The notes: generated by a model not told the origin, from the sequence alone. Shown: positions 43,854-53,082, counted from the first letter of the stretch. The stretch is 64,000 nt of DNA from Bacteroidota bacterium (GCA_022709695.1 JAKLII010000001.1:150881-214880); one strand, 5' to 3'. Translations and numbers: made by a program.

Positions 43854-45191
43854 ATGGAAATCAAGAAAAAAAACGTGATTATCATAGGCGCCGCGGGCCG
43901 CGATTTTCACAATTTTAACACGTACTTCCGCGATAATGAGGAGTTTAACGTAGTGGCTTTTACCGCTGCCCAGATTCCTGATATCTATGATCGCCGTTAT
44001 CCTGCTGCCCTTGCCGGAAAACTGTATCCGCAGGGAATTCCTATTTATGCTGAAGCAGAACTTGATAAGCTGATCAGGGAACTGAAAGTTGATACCTGCG
44101 TTTTCGCCTATTCCGACGTTACCTACAAGCATGTGATGGGCATGAGCGCAAGGGTAAATGCTGCCGGTGCCAATTTCAGCCTGCTTGGACCGAAGGAAAC
44201 GCAGATTAAAAGTACCAAACCTGTGGTTGCCGTGGGTGCAATACGTACCGGATGTGGCAAGAGCCAGACCTCACGCCGGGTGATTGAAATCCTGATGGAA
44301 CAGGGCCTGAAGGTGGTGGCCATACGCCATCCGATGCCTTATGGCGACCTGGTAGCCCAGAAAGTGCAAAGGTTCGCCACCGTCGAAGACCTGGCAAAAC
44401 ACAAATGCACCATCGAAGAAATGGAAGAGTATGAACCACACGTGGTTCGCGGAAATGTGATCTATGCCGGTGTGGATTATGAAGCCATCGTGCGCGAAGC
44501 AGAAAAAGAAGCTGATGTGATCCTCTGGGATGGCGGTAACAACGACTTTGCCTTCTACAAACCTGACCTGATGATTACAGTGGTGGATCCCCACCGTCCG
44601 GGTCACGAACTGAACTATTATCCCGGTGAAGTCACCCTCCGCCTTGCTGATGTGGTGGTAATCAATAAGATGGACAGCGCATCTCCGGAAGGAATCCAGA
44701 TTGTCAGGGAGAGTATCAACAAGGTGAATCCCAACGCCATTGTAATTGACGGAGCTTCACCCCTTACCGTTGATAAACCTGAACTCATCAAAGGCAAGAA
44801 TGTACTGGTGGTGGAAGACGGCCCAACCCTCACCCACGGTGAGATGAAGATCGGTGCCGGTGTAGTGGCTGCCCTCAGGCATGGTGCAGCTTCCCTCGTG
44901 GATCCCAGACCCTATACCGTTGGCAAACTCAGCGAAACTTTCCGCATCTATCCCAATATTGGTACCCTGCTCCCTGCAATGGGTTACGGCGAAGAACAGG
45001 TACGCGACCTGGAAGCCACCATCAACAGGGTGGAATGCGACAGTGTGGTGATTGCCACCCCCATCGACCTGAACCGCCTGGTGAAAATCAACAAACCCAC
45101 CGCCAAGGTCGACTATGAACTGCAGGAGATTGGAAAACCCGACCTGAAAGATGTAATCTCAGACTTTATCAGGAAACACAACCTCAAATAA
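43854..45191 (+). CDS. Cyclic-2,3-diphosphoglycerate-synthetase-like GTPase/ATPase
   Basis: A 445-residue cytoplasmic P-loop protein. The N-terminal Rossmann-like domain (1-125: KNVIIIGAAGRDFHNFNTYF, YDRRYPAALAGKLYPQGIP) is followed by an NTPase domain with Walker A GAIRTGCGKSQTSR (about residues 127-140), WDGGNNDFAFYKPDL and VVINKMD, similar to the G4-type NKxD motif. The sequence resembles archaeal cyclic 2,3-diphosphoglycerate synthetase (Methanothermus CpgS), which makes a thermoprotectant, but the family is common in mesophilic bacteria where its role is unknown. It has its own strong promoter and terminator and is therefore monocistronic. Confidence 0.78.
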   Translation: MEIKKKNVIIIGAAGRDFHNFNTYFRDNEEFNVVAFTAAQIPDIYDRRYPAALAGKLYPQGIPIYAEAELDKLIRELKVDTCVFAYSDVTYKHVMGMSARVNAAGANFSLLGPKETQIKSTKPVVAVGAIRTGCGKSQTSRRVIEILMEQGLKVVAIRHPMPYGDLVAQKVQRFATVEDLAKHKCTIEEMEEYEPHVVRGNVIYAGVDYEAIVREAEKEADVILWDGGNNDFAFYKPDLMITVVDPHRPGHELNYYPGEVTLRLADVVVINKMDSASPEGIQIVRESINKVNPNAIVIDGASPLTVDKPELIKGKNVLVVEDGPTLTHGEMKIGAGVVAALRHGAASLVDPRPYTVGKLSETFRIYPNIGTLLPAMGYGEEQVRDLEATINRVECDSVVIATPIDLNRLVKINKPTAKVDYELQEIGKPDLKDVISDFIRKHNLK

Positions 45192-45195
45192 TCTG

Positions 45196-45232
45196 AAAAA
45201 CCCGGCTGTTATCACAAGCCGGGTTTTTTTTT
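45196..45232 (+). terminator. Intrinsic terminator
   Basis: The stem CCCGGCT/AGCCGGG (45201-45207 with 45217-45223), extended by A-T pairs on the flanks, encloses a 9-base loop and is followed by nine T. It lies just after the stop codon of the GTPase gene. Confidence 0.93.
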
Positions 45233-45273
45233 ATTACTTATCAACAATGCCTGTCCCGACAAACCTTATGCTT

Positions 45274-45281
45274 TATTTTTG
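45274..45281 (+). promoter_or_regulatory. -7 promoter element of pyrBI
   Basis: TATTTTTG is an exact TAnnTTTG match 58 bases before the pyrB start. The leader shows no obvious pyrimidine-attenuator peptide or terminator hairpin of the E. coli pyrBI type. Confidence 0.5.
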
Positions 45282-45339
45282 TCAGATACAATTCCGCTGT
45301 TCAAAATGCCTATTTACAGAACTTTAAAACCTACAGGAA

Positions 45340-46251
45340 ATGAAGAAAAAAAGCCTGGTATCCATCCACGATTTCTCAAAAGAAGAACAACTGAGAATCC
45401 TCGAGCTGGCCGGAGAATTTGAAAAAACACCCAATTCATCAATTTTGGAGGGACAGGTGATCGCATCCCTCTTCTTTGAACCCTCCACCAGAACAAGGCT
45501 CAGCTTTGAGACCGCAGTCCAGCGAATGGGCGGAAGAGTGATCGGGTTTGCCGATGCAAATATCTCCAGCACATCAAAAGGGGAATCACTCATGGACAGC
45601 ATCAAAACCGTAGCCCTCTATTCCGACCTGATTGTCATGCGTCATCCGGTGGAAGGGTCTGCCAGATTCGCCAGCGAAGTGAGTGATGTGCCGGTGATCA
45701 ATGCCGGCGACGGCGCCAACCAGCACCCTACCCAATGCCTGCTGGATATGTATTCGATCCTCAAAACCCAGGGGAAGCTCGATGACCTCCACGTGGCTTT
45801 CGTGGGAGACCTCAAATATGGCAGAACGGTTCATTCCCTTACCATTGCCCTTACCAATTTCAACTGTACCTTCCATCTGGTCTCTCCCGAAGAGCTGAAA
45901 CTCCCCAGTTCCGTAAAACAGCACATCAAGGATAAAAACCTGAAGTATTACCAGTATACCGATCTGATGGAAGCAATTCCCAAGGTTGATATCCTCTATA
46001 TGACACGCATTCAGAAAGAAAGATTTTCTGACCCTGTGGATTACGAGAAAGTAAAGAACGCATACATCCTCACCCGTCAGATGCTTGGCAATACAAAGCC
46101 CAACCTCCGGATCCTGCACCCTATGCCGCGGGTGAATGAGATTGAGGAACAGATCGATACCGACCCCAGGGCTTACTACTTCCAGCAGGCACTGAATGGT
46201 GTGTACGTAAGGCAGGCACTCCTTGCCTACCTTCTCGGACTGAAATCATAG
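45340..46251 (+). CDS. pyrB: Aspartate carbamoyltransferase, catalytic subunit
   Basis: A 303-residue ATCase catalytic chain, which condenses carbamoyl phosphate and aspartate in pyrimidine synthesis. The carbamoyl-phosphate loop is FFEPSTRTRLSFE (about residues 46-58). Also present are GDGANQHPTQCLLD, VAFVGDLKYGRTVHSL, the 80s-loop region FADANISSTSKGESLMDS and LYMTRIQKERF, with HPMPRVNEI near the end. Length matches E. coli PyrB. It is followed 29 bases later by pyrI, which indicates the regulated dodecameric (class B) enzyme. Confidence 0.97.
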   Translation: MKKKSLVSIHDFSKEEQLRILELAGEFEKTPNSSILEGQVIASLFFEPSTRTRLSFETAVQRMGGRVIGFADANISSTSKGESLMDSIKTVALYSDLIVMRHPVEGSARFASEVSDVPVINAGDGANQHPTQCLLDMYSILKTQGKLDDLHVAFVGDLKYGRTVHSLTIALTNFNCTFHLVSPEELKLPSSVKQHIKDKNLKYYQYTDLMEAIPKVDILYMTRIQKERFSDPVDYEKVKNAYILTRQMLGNTKPNLRILHPMPRVNEIEEQIDTDPRAYYFQQALNGVYVRQALLAYLLGLKS

Positions 46252-46280
46252 TGTAAACATCTATCCAAAAAACACTTGTA

Positions 46281-46748
46281 ATGGAAAACATCAAGATTAA
46301 GGAATTGAAAGTATCGGCCATTGAAAATGGTACGGTAATCGACCATATTGCTCATGGCAAAGTGCTTCAGGTGGTAAAGATTCTGGGGCTGGAGGATTTC
46401 GAGGATCAGATTTATCTGGGTGCCAACCTTGAAAGCAAGAAATACGGGAAAAAGGGAATTATCAAGATTTCCAACCATTTCTTTGAGGAGAGCGATATCA
46501 ACCGGATTGCCCTGATTTCGCCATCCGCCACCATTATCGAGATCAAAGACTTCGTGATTGTGAAGAAATTCAATGTGCAGGTTCCTTCGCTGGTGCAGGG
46601 TATTGTAAAATGTATCAATCCGAAGTGTGTCACTAACCAGCAGAAAGTTGAAACCCGCTTTGAGGTTTTTACTATTGAAAACCGCATGCGGCTGAAATGC
46701 CACTACTGTGAGAAATTCACCAATCAGGAGAATTTCGACTTTAATTAA
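46281..46748 (+). CDS. pyrI: Aspartate carbamoyltransferase, regulatory subunit
   Basis: A 155-residue regulatory chain. The nucleotide-binding N-terminal domain (KELKVSAIENGTVIDHIAHG, KVLQVVKILG) binds CTP/ATP. The C-terminal zinc domain has four cysteines as CINPKC and CHYC (about residues 112-117 and 136-139). It binds PyrB chains and gives allosteric control of ATCase. It lies between pyrB and the yggS gene on one strand, in a probable operon. Confidence 0.97.
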   Translation: MENIKIKELKVSAIENGTVIDHIAHGKVLQVVKILGLEDFEDQIYLGANLESKKYGKKGIIKISNHFFEESDINRIALISPSATIIEIKDFVIVKKFNVQVPSLVQGIVKCINPKCVTNQQKVETRFEVFTIENRMRLKCHYCEKFTNQENFDFN

Positions 46749-46783
46749 TCCTGATAAACCAACTGATTTAAAGGCTACTGGCA

Positions 46784-47455
46784 ATGTCAGATATCGCAGC
46801 CCGTTTGAAGGAAATCAGGGAAACACTGCCTGACCATGTGCGCCTGGTGGCTGTATCAAAAACACGGTCAGTAGCCGAAATCCTTGAAGCCTGGCAAGCC
46901 GGTCAGAAGGTATTTGGCGAAAACAAAGCCCAGGAACTCACGGCAAAGGCTCCCCTGCTGCCGCAGGATATCGAGTGGCATTTTATCGGCCACCTGCAGC
47001 GGAACAAGGTACGCAGCATTATGCCGTATGTACATATGATCCACAGCATCGATTCGCACAGGCTGCTGAAGGAAGTGGCCGGGGAAGCGGAACGTGCAGG
47101 CCGCAGGATCAAATGCCTCCTTCAGTTTTATATTGCTTCTGAAGAGACCAAATTCGGGCTTTCGGAGGATGAAGCAGCAGAAATATGCCGCGACAGGGAA
47201 CTGATCCATCATCCTGCGGTATGCATCGCCGGAGTAATGGGAATGGCCTCCCTCACCGACGATCAGCAAGTGATCCATAAGGAGTTTGCTACCCTCCGGA
47301 CCATCTTCCGGAACCTGAAAGAGGTGTACTATTCTGATAACCCTGAATTCACAGAGATATCCATGGGGATGTCCGATGACTATCCGGTGGCTATTGCGGA
47401 AGGATCCTCTCTTATCCGGCTGGGGACCGCTGTTTTTGGTTCCAGAAACCCCTGA
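46784..47455 (+). CDS. YggS-family PLP homeostasis protein
   Basis: A 223-residue PLP-binding TIM-barrel protein (YggS/PROSC/PLPBP). The PLP lysine lies in LVAVSKTRSVAEIL. FGENKAQELTAKA, WHFIGHLQRNKVRS, HSIDSHRL, CIAGVMGMASLTDD and EISMGMSDDYPVAIAEGSSL are family hallmarks. The protein buffers pyridoxal phosphate and has no proven enzyme activity. It follows pyrI by 35 bases, so it probably belongs to the pyrBI operon, although no functional link is known. Confidence 0.95.
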   Translation: MSDIAARLKEIRETLPDHVRLVAVSKTRSVAEILEAWQAGQKVFGENKAQELTAKAPLLPQDIEWHFIGHLQRNKVRSIMPYVHMIHSIDSHRLLKEVAGEAERAGRRIKCLLQFYIASEETKFGLSEDEAAEICRDRELIHHPAVCIAGVMGMASLTDDQQVIHKEFATLRTIFRNLKEVYYSDNPEFTEISMGMSDDYPVAIAEGSSLIRLGTAVFGSRNP

Positions 47456-47519
47456 TGTTTACCCTTGGTTGATTTCCAGTCCCTTCACCCTGATATCATG
47501 GTATATAAGGGAAAACGTC

Positions 47520-47527
47520 TACCTTTG
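47520..47527 (+). promoter_or_regulatory. -7 promoter element TACCTTTG
   Basis: An exact TAnnTTTG match 33 bases before the start of the Na/Pi cotransporter-family gene. No -33 TTTG was found at the usual distance. Confidence 0.5.
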
Positions 47528-47560
47528 TTTCAAGTTTAAATCAAGGAAGAACCTGTTGCA

Positions 47561-49246
47561 ATGAAAGAAACCCTGCTTATCCTTTCCATGGCCGGCTCCC
47601 TCGGATTGTTCCTTTTTGGAATGAAACTGATGAGTGAAGGGATCCTCAAGCTTGCAGGATCCGGATTACGTAATGTACTGACCAACCTTACCTCAGGCCG
47701 GTTGAAGGGGGTTCTGCTGGGGCTGGTGAGTACCGGAATCCTGCAGTCATCATCGGCCATCACCATCATGACGGTTGGATTTGTAAATGCAGGAATCATT
47801 TCCCTCCCCGCTTCCATCAGCATCATACTGGGCGCCAACATCGGTACAACCGTAACAGGCTGGCTGGTGTCGCTTCTTGGCTTCCAGCTCCAGATGGGCA
47901 CCCTTTCACTGGTGATTATCGCTTTTGCCATACCATTGAATTTTCTTGGAAAAGGTGCGATGCGGAACTGGTCTGAGTTTCTCATCGGTTTTGCGCTCCT
48001 CTTTATCGGCCTCCAGCTGCTGCGGGAAACCCTGCCCGATATTCAGAATAATCCGGAGATGCTCGGATGGTTTTCCTCCATTGCCTTTGAATACCGGTTT
48101 TCAGCTTTGATTTTTCTTGGCATCGGTACACTTCTTACAATGGTGTTCCAATCGTCGAGCGCCATCATGTCGCTTACCCTTGTTTTGTCCGCGGGCAGCC
48201 TGATTCCCTTTACGGATGCAGCTGCCATGATCATCGGACTGAATATCGGCACCACCTTTTCAGCCAATCTTGCAGCCCTGGTGGCAAACCATGATGCCCG
48301 TACGGCAGCCCGAACCCACTTTCTGTTCAACCTGTTCGGTGCCATCTGGGTCTTCCCCCTGCTCCCTTTCCTTGTGCAACTTATCGACTGGATCATGCTC
48401 CGGGCGGGAGCCAATTCGCCGGTTACCAGCCCCTCAGCCGCCCCGGTGGGCCTGGCCCTTTTCCATACCTTTTTTAATATGAGCAACGTGCTGCTGCAGG
48501 TCTGGTTCATCCCTTATCTTCAGAAAGCGGGTGAATTTCTTGTGTTTAAAAGGAAAAGAAAGCACAGGGATTATGGCCTTACCCTTATCCATGCAGGAAT
48601 GATTTCCACAGCCGAGTTATCGATTGTACAGGCCCGGCGGGAGATGAAAAAGATGTTCGATCTCTCTGTAAGTACCCTGGCCGACAGCACACAACTCCTC
48701 ATAGAAATGGATCATCCGGAGTCGGAAAGGATCATGCGCCGGGTAAAACAGAATGAGGCAACCTCTGATCTCAAAGAAAAAAGGATCAACGAATTCCTCA
48801 CCAGGCTATCTGAAGGTAACCTCAGCCATCGGGCCAACCTCGAAATCAAAAAAATGGTGAAACTGGCCGATGAGCTGGAAACCATTATCGACTACTGTCT
48901 GAGCATCACCAACACCATAGACCGGAAAAATCAGGAACGGATCTGGTTTACCCAGGAGCTTCGGGATCAGTTGCTGGCTTTGCTCCAGAGGGATCATATG
49001 CTGCTCACACTGGTTTCCGAAGTGTATGCCGGAACCCTTATGCTCGACAAGGCAAAAGCCAGGGCACTCGCCCTTGAATCCGAAATCAATGCCCTCAGGG
49101 CAGGCTACAGAAACGAACAGTTGCAGATCTCCGGAGAAAAAGAGTATTCGTATCAGGCAGGTATCACATTCCTCACCCTCATTGGGCAGGCTGAAAAGAT
49201 CGGTGATCACAGCATCAACATACTAGAAGAACTTGAAACCACCTGA
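47561..49246 (+). CDS. Na/Pi cotransporter-family protein with PhoU-like tail
   Basis: A 561-residue membrane protein of the NptA/YjbB (SLC34-like) family. Both inverted-repeat QSSSA motifs are present (GILQSSSAITIMTV and VFQSSSAIMSLTLVL), as are the flanking GANIGTT and GLNIGTT motifs that form the Na/phosphate site. About nine helices occupy residues 1-330. Residues about 345-560 are soluble, mainly helical, and resemble PhoU (SIVQARREMKKMFDLSVS, NEATSDLKEKRINEFLTRL, IGQAEKIGDHSINILEEL). In E. coli YjbB exports phosphate; the direction here is not clear. It lies upstream of a PiT-family gene but has its own promoter. Confidence 0.92.
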   Translation: MKETLLILSMAGSLGLFLFGMKLMSEGILKLAGSGLRNVLTNLTSGRLKGVLLGLVSTGILQSSSAITIMTVGFVNAGIISLPASISIILGANIGTTVTGWLVSLLGFQLQMGTLSLVIIAFAIPLNFLGKGAMRNWSEFLIGFALLFIGLQLLRETLPDIQNNPEMLGWFSSIAFEYRFSALIFLGIGTLLTMVFQSSSAIMSLTLVLSAGSLIPFTDAAAMIIGLNIGTTFSANLAALVANHDARTAARTHFLFNLFGAIWVFPLLPFLVQLIDWIMLRAGANSPVTSPSAAPVGLALFHTFFNMSNVLLQVWFIPYLQKAGEFLVFKRKRKHRDYGLTLIHAGMISTAELSIVQARREMKKMFDLSVSTLADSTQLLIEMDHPESERIMRRVKQNEATSDLKEKRINEFLTRLSEGNLSHRANLEIKKMVKLADELETIIDYCLSITNTIDRKNQERIWFTQELRDQLLALLQRDHMLLTLVSEVYAGTLMLDKAKARALALESEINALRAGYRNEQLQISGEKEYSYQAGITFLTLIGQAEKIGDHSINILEELETT

Positions 49247-49442
49247 CATTAAGGTAACAATATGGTAACCTGAAGTTGACGGTTCAATAGCAGAGGTTCA
49301 GCAATGACCCGGAATGGTTTGTGTATTCCAGCCTGTCGCACAATGAAATACAATCACCGTCATTGCCCTGGGCAGCACCAGCAGTTTGTTTTATCATTAT
49401 GAGATCGGAAAGAAGGGGGTGCGAGGTAATAATTTGTTAACA

Positions 49443-49470
49443 TTGCAACGGATAATCTATTCTACTTTTG
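49443..49470 (+). promoter_or_regulatory. Promoter, TTG-N17-TACTTTTG
   Basis: TACTTTTG at 49463-49470 is an exact TAnnTTTG match, 20 bases before the PiT gene, with TTG at 49443-49445. The rest of the 244-base gap (49247-49490) shows no gene or strong hairpin; no PhoB-type box was recognised. Confidence 0.6.
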
Positions 49471-49490
49471 CGCCATAAAAATTCAATCTG

Positions 49491-51752
49491 ATGCAAACTG
49501 AAATGATCTATCTGATTATGGTAGGGATACTTTTTACCCTTGCCGTCGCTGATCTGATTGTTGGGGTATCCAACGATGCGATCAATTTTCTGAACAGCGC
49601 TATTGGATCCCGTGCTGCCCGTTTCAGAACGGTGATGATCGTAGCGATGATCGGAATCATTGTGGGTGCTGCCTTTTCCTCAGGGATGATGGAGGTGAGC
49701 CGTAAAGGGATCTTTAATCCGCAGTTCTTCTACTTCAGAGACCTTATGATCATTTTCGTCTCGGTGATCATTGTGGACGTAATTCTGCTGGATACCTTCA
49801 ACTCCTTCGGATTGCCAACCTCAACCACCGTTTCCATGGTGTTCGAGCTTCTGGGAGGTGCTGTAGCGGTTGCCTTCGCCTATTATCTGAGAGGTAATCT
49901 CATTAACCTCAACGGTAGTCTGGTGGTGGGAAGTGTAAACGATTACATCAACAATAAAAAGGCCTTTGAGATCATCATGAGCATCCTGCTGTCCATTGTG
50001 ATGGCCTTTACCTTTGGAGCGCTGATACAGTACATTTTCAGGATCATTTTTACCTTTAACTACAAAAAAGTACTCCCCTATTTTGGTGGCATCTTCAGTG
50101 GGATCGCCTTTACAGCCATCATCTATTTCATGCTGATTAAGGGTGCAAAGGATGCTTCCTTCATGACCGAGGGGGTGAAATCCTTTATCCATGATAACTC
50201 ACGGATTATCATCATTATCAATCTGATTTCCTGGACGGTGATTTTTCAATTGTTGTATTTCGTGATAAAGGAATGGATTCTCAGGATCGTGGTGCTGGCA
50301 GGAACTTTTGCGCTGGCTATGGCCTTTGCAGGCAATGACCTGGTGAACTTTATCGGCGTATCCATTGCCGGGTTGAACGCCTATTCAGCCTTTTCGGCCA
50401 GTGGCGGGGTCAATCCATCTGCCTTCACCATGGAATCCCTGCTAAACTCGATGACTACCGAAGGGTGGCTGCTGGTAACTGCAGGTATCATCATGGCCAT
50501 TTCACTCTGGACCTCCAAAAAAGCAAAGAAAGTTATCAGTACGACCATTGATCTTACAAGGCAAAATGAAGGGGAAGAGCAATTCAGCTCCAATTATCTG
50601 GCCCGCACGATCGTAAGGGTTGGCCGTCATTTTGGCGAAACTTCAGGAAAAATAGTCCCACAGGCAATTAAAGAGGCTGTCAACAAACGATTCGAAAAGG
50701 TACACACCACCAAAGATGAAGCGCCGCTGGCCTTTGATCTGATCCGGGCTTCGGTAATTCTGGTGGTATCCAGTGCCCTTATTGCTTTTGGAACATCCAA
50801 TAAACTTCCACTCTCTACAACCTATGTTACATTCATGACTGCCATGGGCGCCTCCTTCGCAGACAGATCCTGGAGTCGTGAGAGTGCAGTATACAGGATC
50901 AGCGGGGTCCTGAATGTAATCGGCGGATGGTTTATTACTGCCTTTGCAGCCTTCTGTGGCACATTTATCCTGGCTACTGTAATATTCTATCTGGGAACAT
51001 GGTCGGCATTTGTATTCTTCCCCCTGGCCATCTATACTTTCATCAGATCCAATATTCTTCACAGAAGAAAACTTACAAAAGCTGCCCAGGAAAAGTCTAT
51101 GGATACCGTTACAACTTTATCATCCAATGCATTAAAAGCAAATTGTGTTTCAACAATTCAGCAGTATATTTCGGAAATAGACGGGATGTACAAACAAACC
51201 CTTGAAGCATTGTTTGCCGAAAAACGAAAGGTGTTGCTGGATAGCAGGAAAGCTTCAAAGGATACCAGAAGAAGAACACAGGAACTGAAACTGCAGCTCC
51301 CTGAAATACTGAAAAAGCTTGATGCAGAGGCCGTTCCCGGAAGCTATAATTATGTACAGATTGTGGAAAATCTGAATGAACTTGCCTATACTTTCAACTC
51401 TATCACCAAGTATGCTTTTGATCACGTGGACAACAACCACAAAGAGCTCATTCCAGACCAGATCGCAGATCTCAGTGAGTTGATCAGGAGAAAGGATAAT
51501 CTGGTGGGCAATCTGCTCCTGGGACTTGAAAATCCGGATGATGATTACATGGAACTGATGAATCAGGAAAATAAAAAGATGATCCATTATATGGATGAGT
51601 GCATCCTCAGGCAGATCAAAAGGGTAAAGAACGGCACCTCAGGTAAGAAGACCAGTATACTCTTCATGAACCTCATTTCAGAAACCAAGAACCTGGTCTC
51701 CTTTGAGATGAACCTCCTCAGGGCACATCACCAGTTCATGCAAAAGGACTGA
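49491..51752 (+). CDS. PiT-family inorganic phosphate transporter with helical tail
   Basis: A 753-residue PHO4/PiT-family permease. The duplicated family signature appears as GVSNDAINFLNSAIGS (about residue 25) and FAGNDLVNFIGVSIAG (about 283); the second half also holds NKLPLSTTYVTFMTAMGASF. About ten to twelve helices occupy residues 1-525. The C-terminal 220 residues are soluble and helical (SMDTVTTLSSNALKANCVST, MYKQTLEALFAEKRKVLLDS, IPDQIADLSELIRRKDNLVG) and resemble PhoU/DUF47 accessory proteins, which are usually separate. The family takes up phosphate with H+ or Na+. It has its own promoter 20 bases upstream and a bidirectional terminator after it. Confidence 0.92.
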   Translation: MQTEMIYLIMVGILFTLAVADLIVGVSNDAINFLNSAIGSRAARFRTVMIVAMIGIIVGAAFSSGMMEVSRKGIFNPQFFYFRDLMIIFVSVIIVDVILLDTFNSFGLPTSTTVSMVFELLGGAVAVAFAYYLRGNLINLNGSLVVGSVNDYINNKKAFEIIMSILLSIVMAFTFGALIQYIFRIIFTFNYKKVLPYFGGIFSGIAFTAIIYFMLIKGAKDASFMTEGVKSFIHDNSRIIIIINLISWTVIFQLLYFVIKEWILRIVVLAGTFALAMAFAGNDLVNFIGVSIAGLNAYSAFSASGGVNPSAFTMESLLNSMTTEGWLLVTAGIIMAISLWTSKKAKKVISTTIDLTRQNEGEEQFSSNYLARTIVRVGRHFGETSGKIVPQAIKEAVNKRFEKVHTTKDEAPLAFDLIRASVILVVSSALIAFGTSNKLPLSTTYVTFMTAMGASFADRSWSRESAVYRISGVLNVIGGWFITAFAAFCGTFILATVIFYLGTWSAFVFFPLAIYTFIRSNILHRRKLTKAAQEKSMDTVTTLSSNALKANCVSTIQQYISEIDGMYKQTLEALFAEKRKVLLDSRKASKDTRRRTQELKLQLPEILKKLDAEAVPGSYNYVQIVENLNELAYTFNSITKYAFDHVDNNHKELIPDQIADLSELIRRKDNLVGNLLLGLENPDDDYMELMNQENKKMIHYMDECILRQIKRVKNGTSGKKTSILFMNLISETKNLVSFEMNLLRAHHQFMQKD

Positions 51753-51762
51753 TGATCGGAAT

Positions 51763-51806
51763 AAAAAAAAGAAGAGGCTGCCTCCCGTGAGACAGCCTCT
51801 TTCGTT
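51763..51806. terminator. Bidirectional intrinsic terminator
   Basis: The stem AAGAGGCTG/CAGCCTCTT (51772-51780 with 51793-51801) has T-rich sequence on the plus strand (TTCGTTT) and an A8 run on the left that is a T run on the minus strand. It lies between the convergent PiT and FKBP genes and can serve both. Confidence 0.9.
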
Positions 51807-51823
51807 TAGCATACTGAAGCAGA

Positions 51824-53077
51824 TCAGATCTTTTCCACTACTTCCAGGTCAAAAACCAGCGGTGAATACGGCCTTATGACCGGTGGATATCCATCGGCAC
51901 CATACCCGAGGGAAGATGGGATAATAATCCTTGCGCGTTCACCCACTTTCATCATCTTCAACGCCTGATGCCATCCCTTGATCACATCGCTTTTGTCGAT
52001 GATTACCTCCATGGGTTCCCCTTTCTGACGCGATGAATCAAATACCCCCATGTCGAGGTAGAAACCTGTATAGTGCACCATTACTTTGTCGCCGCTTTTC
52101 AGTTTAGCCCCGGTACCTTCCTGCTGGCGCACAAAGTACATCCCGCCTGCAACGGGCTTTTCGGTGATTTTATTCCGTTTCACGAACTGGCCGATGCTGT
52201 ATCCTTCGAATTCCTTCATTCCGGCAGAAACCTTTACGATTTCGATATCGAGGATCACGGGCTGATACGGTTTTACCATCCCCTGCCTGAAACCACGCTT
52301 CCCGAATGCATTGGGTGATGTGAGCACAAGCCTTCCTTTTCCCCCTTCGCGCAATTCACGCAGCGCACTGTTCCAGTTGAAAGGGATCTGGTTGTCGTCT
52401 TCAATCCTGAAGTCGATCGGATCCATCGAAGCCTCCCAGAAAGTGTCACCTTCGAGGGAGGTCCCGATGATTTTCACGCTCAGGATGGCTGTGTCGTTTA
52501 CGGCAGGTCCCTTGCCATCAGCCGATTTCAGAAAATGTACCCCCGGAAGCAATTCGTTGAACCCGGTGAGATTGGCGGTTTTATAGGCTTCGAACGTGGC
52601 TGTCTCCGCCTTCATCAGGCTGTCCTCTTCCGCAGCAATCATCTCCGAAGTAAGGATCTCCTTCATCACAATGTCTGCATAGATAAACGCAGCACTGTCG
52701 AGGCCAAACTCAAAACCGAAGTACTGTTTGAGCGAATCGGCCGATAAAATAAAGGTTGCACTGTCACCGGCACACATCATACCCAGCGCTTCGTACAGAT
52801 CCCCCTTGTAACGCGATGAATCCATCACCTGGCGTTCGTATTCCATGAAGTCATCGGAGAAGACCGTGTCTTCGGCATACACCTTCATTTTAAAGCTGAT
52901 GATGTCGCCGGGTTTCGCCTGTGCATCACAATCCGATTTCACGTGAAACTTATAGTATAACCCGTTGTCGGTTTTCTTGTAACCGGGAAATTTACCCTGG
53001 CACGACCAGAATCCACCGGCCAGCATCAATAATGCGATAATACTCGCTACACCTGCTCTTGTCATTTTCATGTTCAT
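51824..53077 (-). CDS. Lipoprotein with three tandem FKBP-like domains
   Basis: About 417 residues; an in-frame ATG at 53071 is possible. The N-terminal lipobox is GGFWSC, giving a lipid-anchored, periplasm- or surface-facing protein. Three FKBP-type modules can be read: about 40-135 (GDIISFKMKVYAEDTVF, YEALGMMCAGDSATF), about 175-285 (NDTAILSVKIIGTSLEGDTF, LRELREGGKGRLVLTSPNAF) and about 310-417 (GDKVMVHYTGFYLDMGVFDS, VIKGWHQALKMMKVGERARI, SSLGYGADGY). Only the third keeps the full peptidyl-prolyl isomerase signature; the first two look degenerate and may bind substrate. It is the third gene of a minus-strand operon. Confidence 0.85.
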   Translation of the reverse strand: MNMKMTRAGVASIIALLMLAGGFWSCQGKFPGYKKTDNGLYYKFHVKSDCDAQAKPGDIISFKMKVYAEDTVFSDDFMEYERQVMDSSRYKGDLYEALGMMCAGDSATFILSADSLKQYFGFEFGLDSAAFIYADIVMKEILTSEMIAAEEDSLMKAETATFEAYKTANLTGFNELLPGVHFLKSADGKGPAVNDTAILSVKIIGTSLEGDTFWEASMDPIDFRIEDDNQIPFNWNSALRELREGGKGRLVLTSPNAFGKRGFRQGMVKPYQPVILDIEIVKVSAGMKEFEGYSIGQFVKRNKITEKPVAGGMYFVRQQEGTGAKLKSGDKVMVHYTGFYLDMGVFDSSRQKGEPMEVIIDKSDVIKGWHQALKMMKVGERARIIIPSSLGYGADGYPPVIRPYSPLVFDLEVVEKI

Positions 53078-53082
53078 TTGTT

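Noticed and set aside
49350-49385. Palindrome TGCCC-T-GGGCA as a regulatory site
   Set aside because: It is a single short palindrome far from the -7 element, with no second copy and no known factor.
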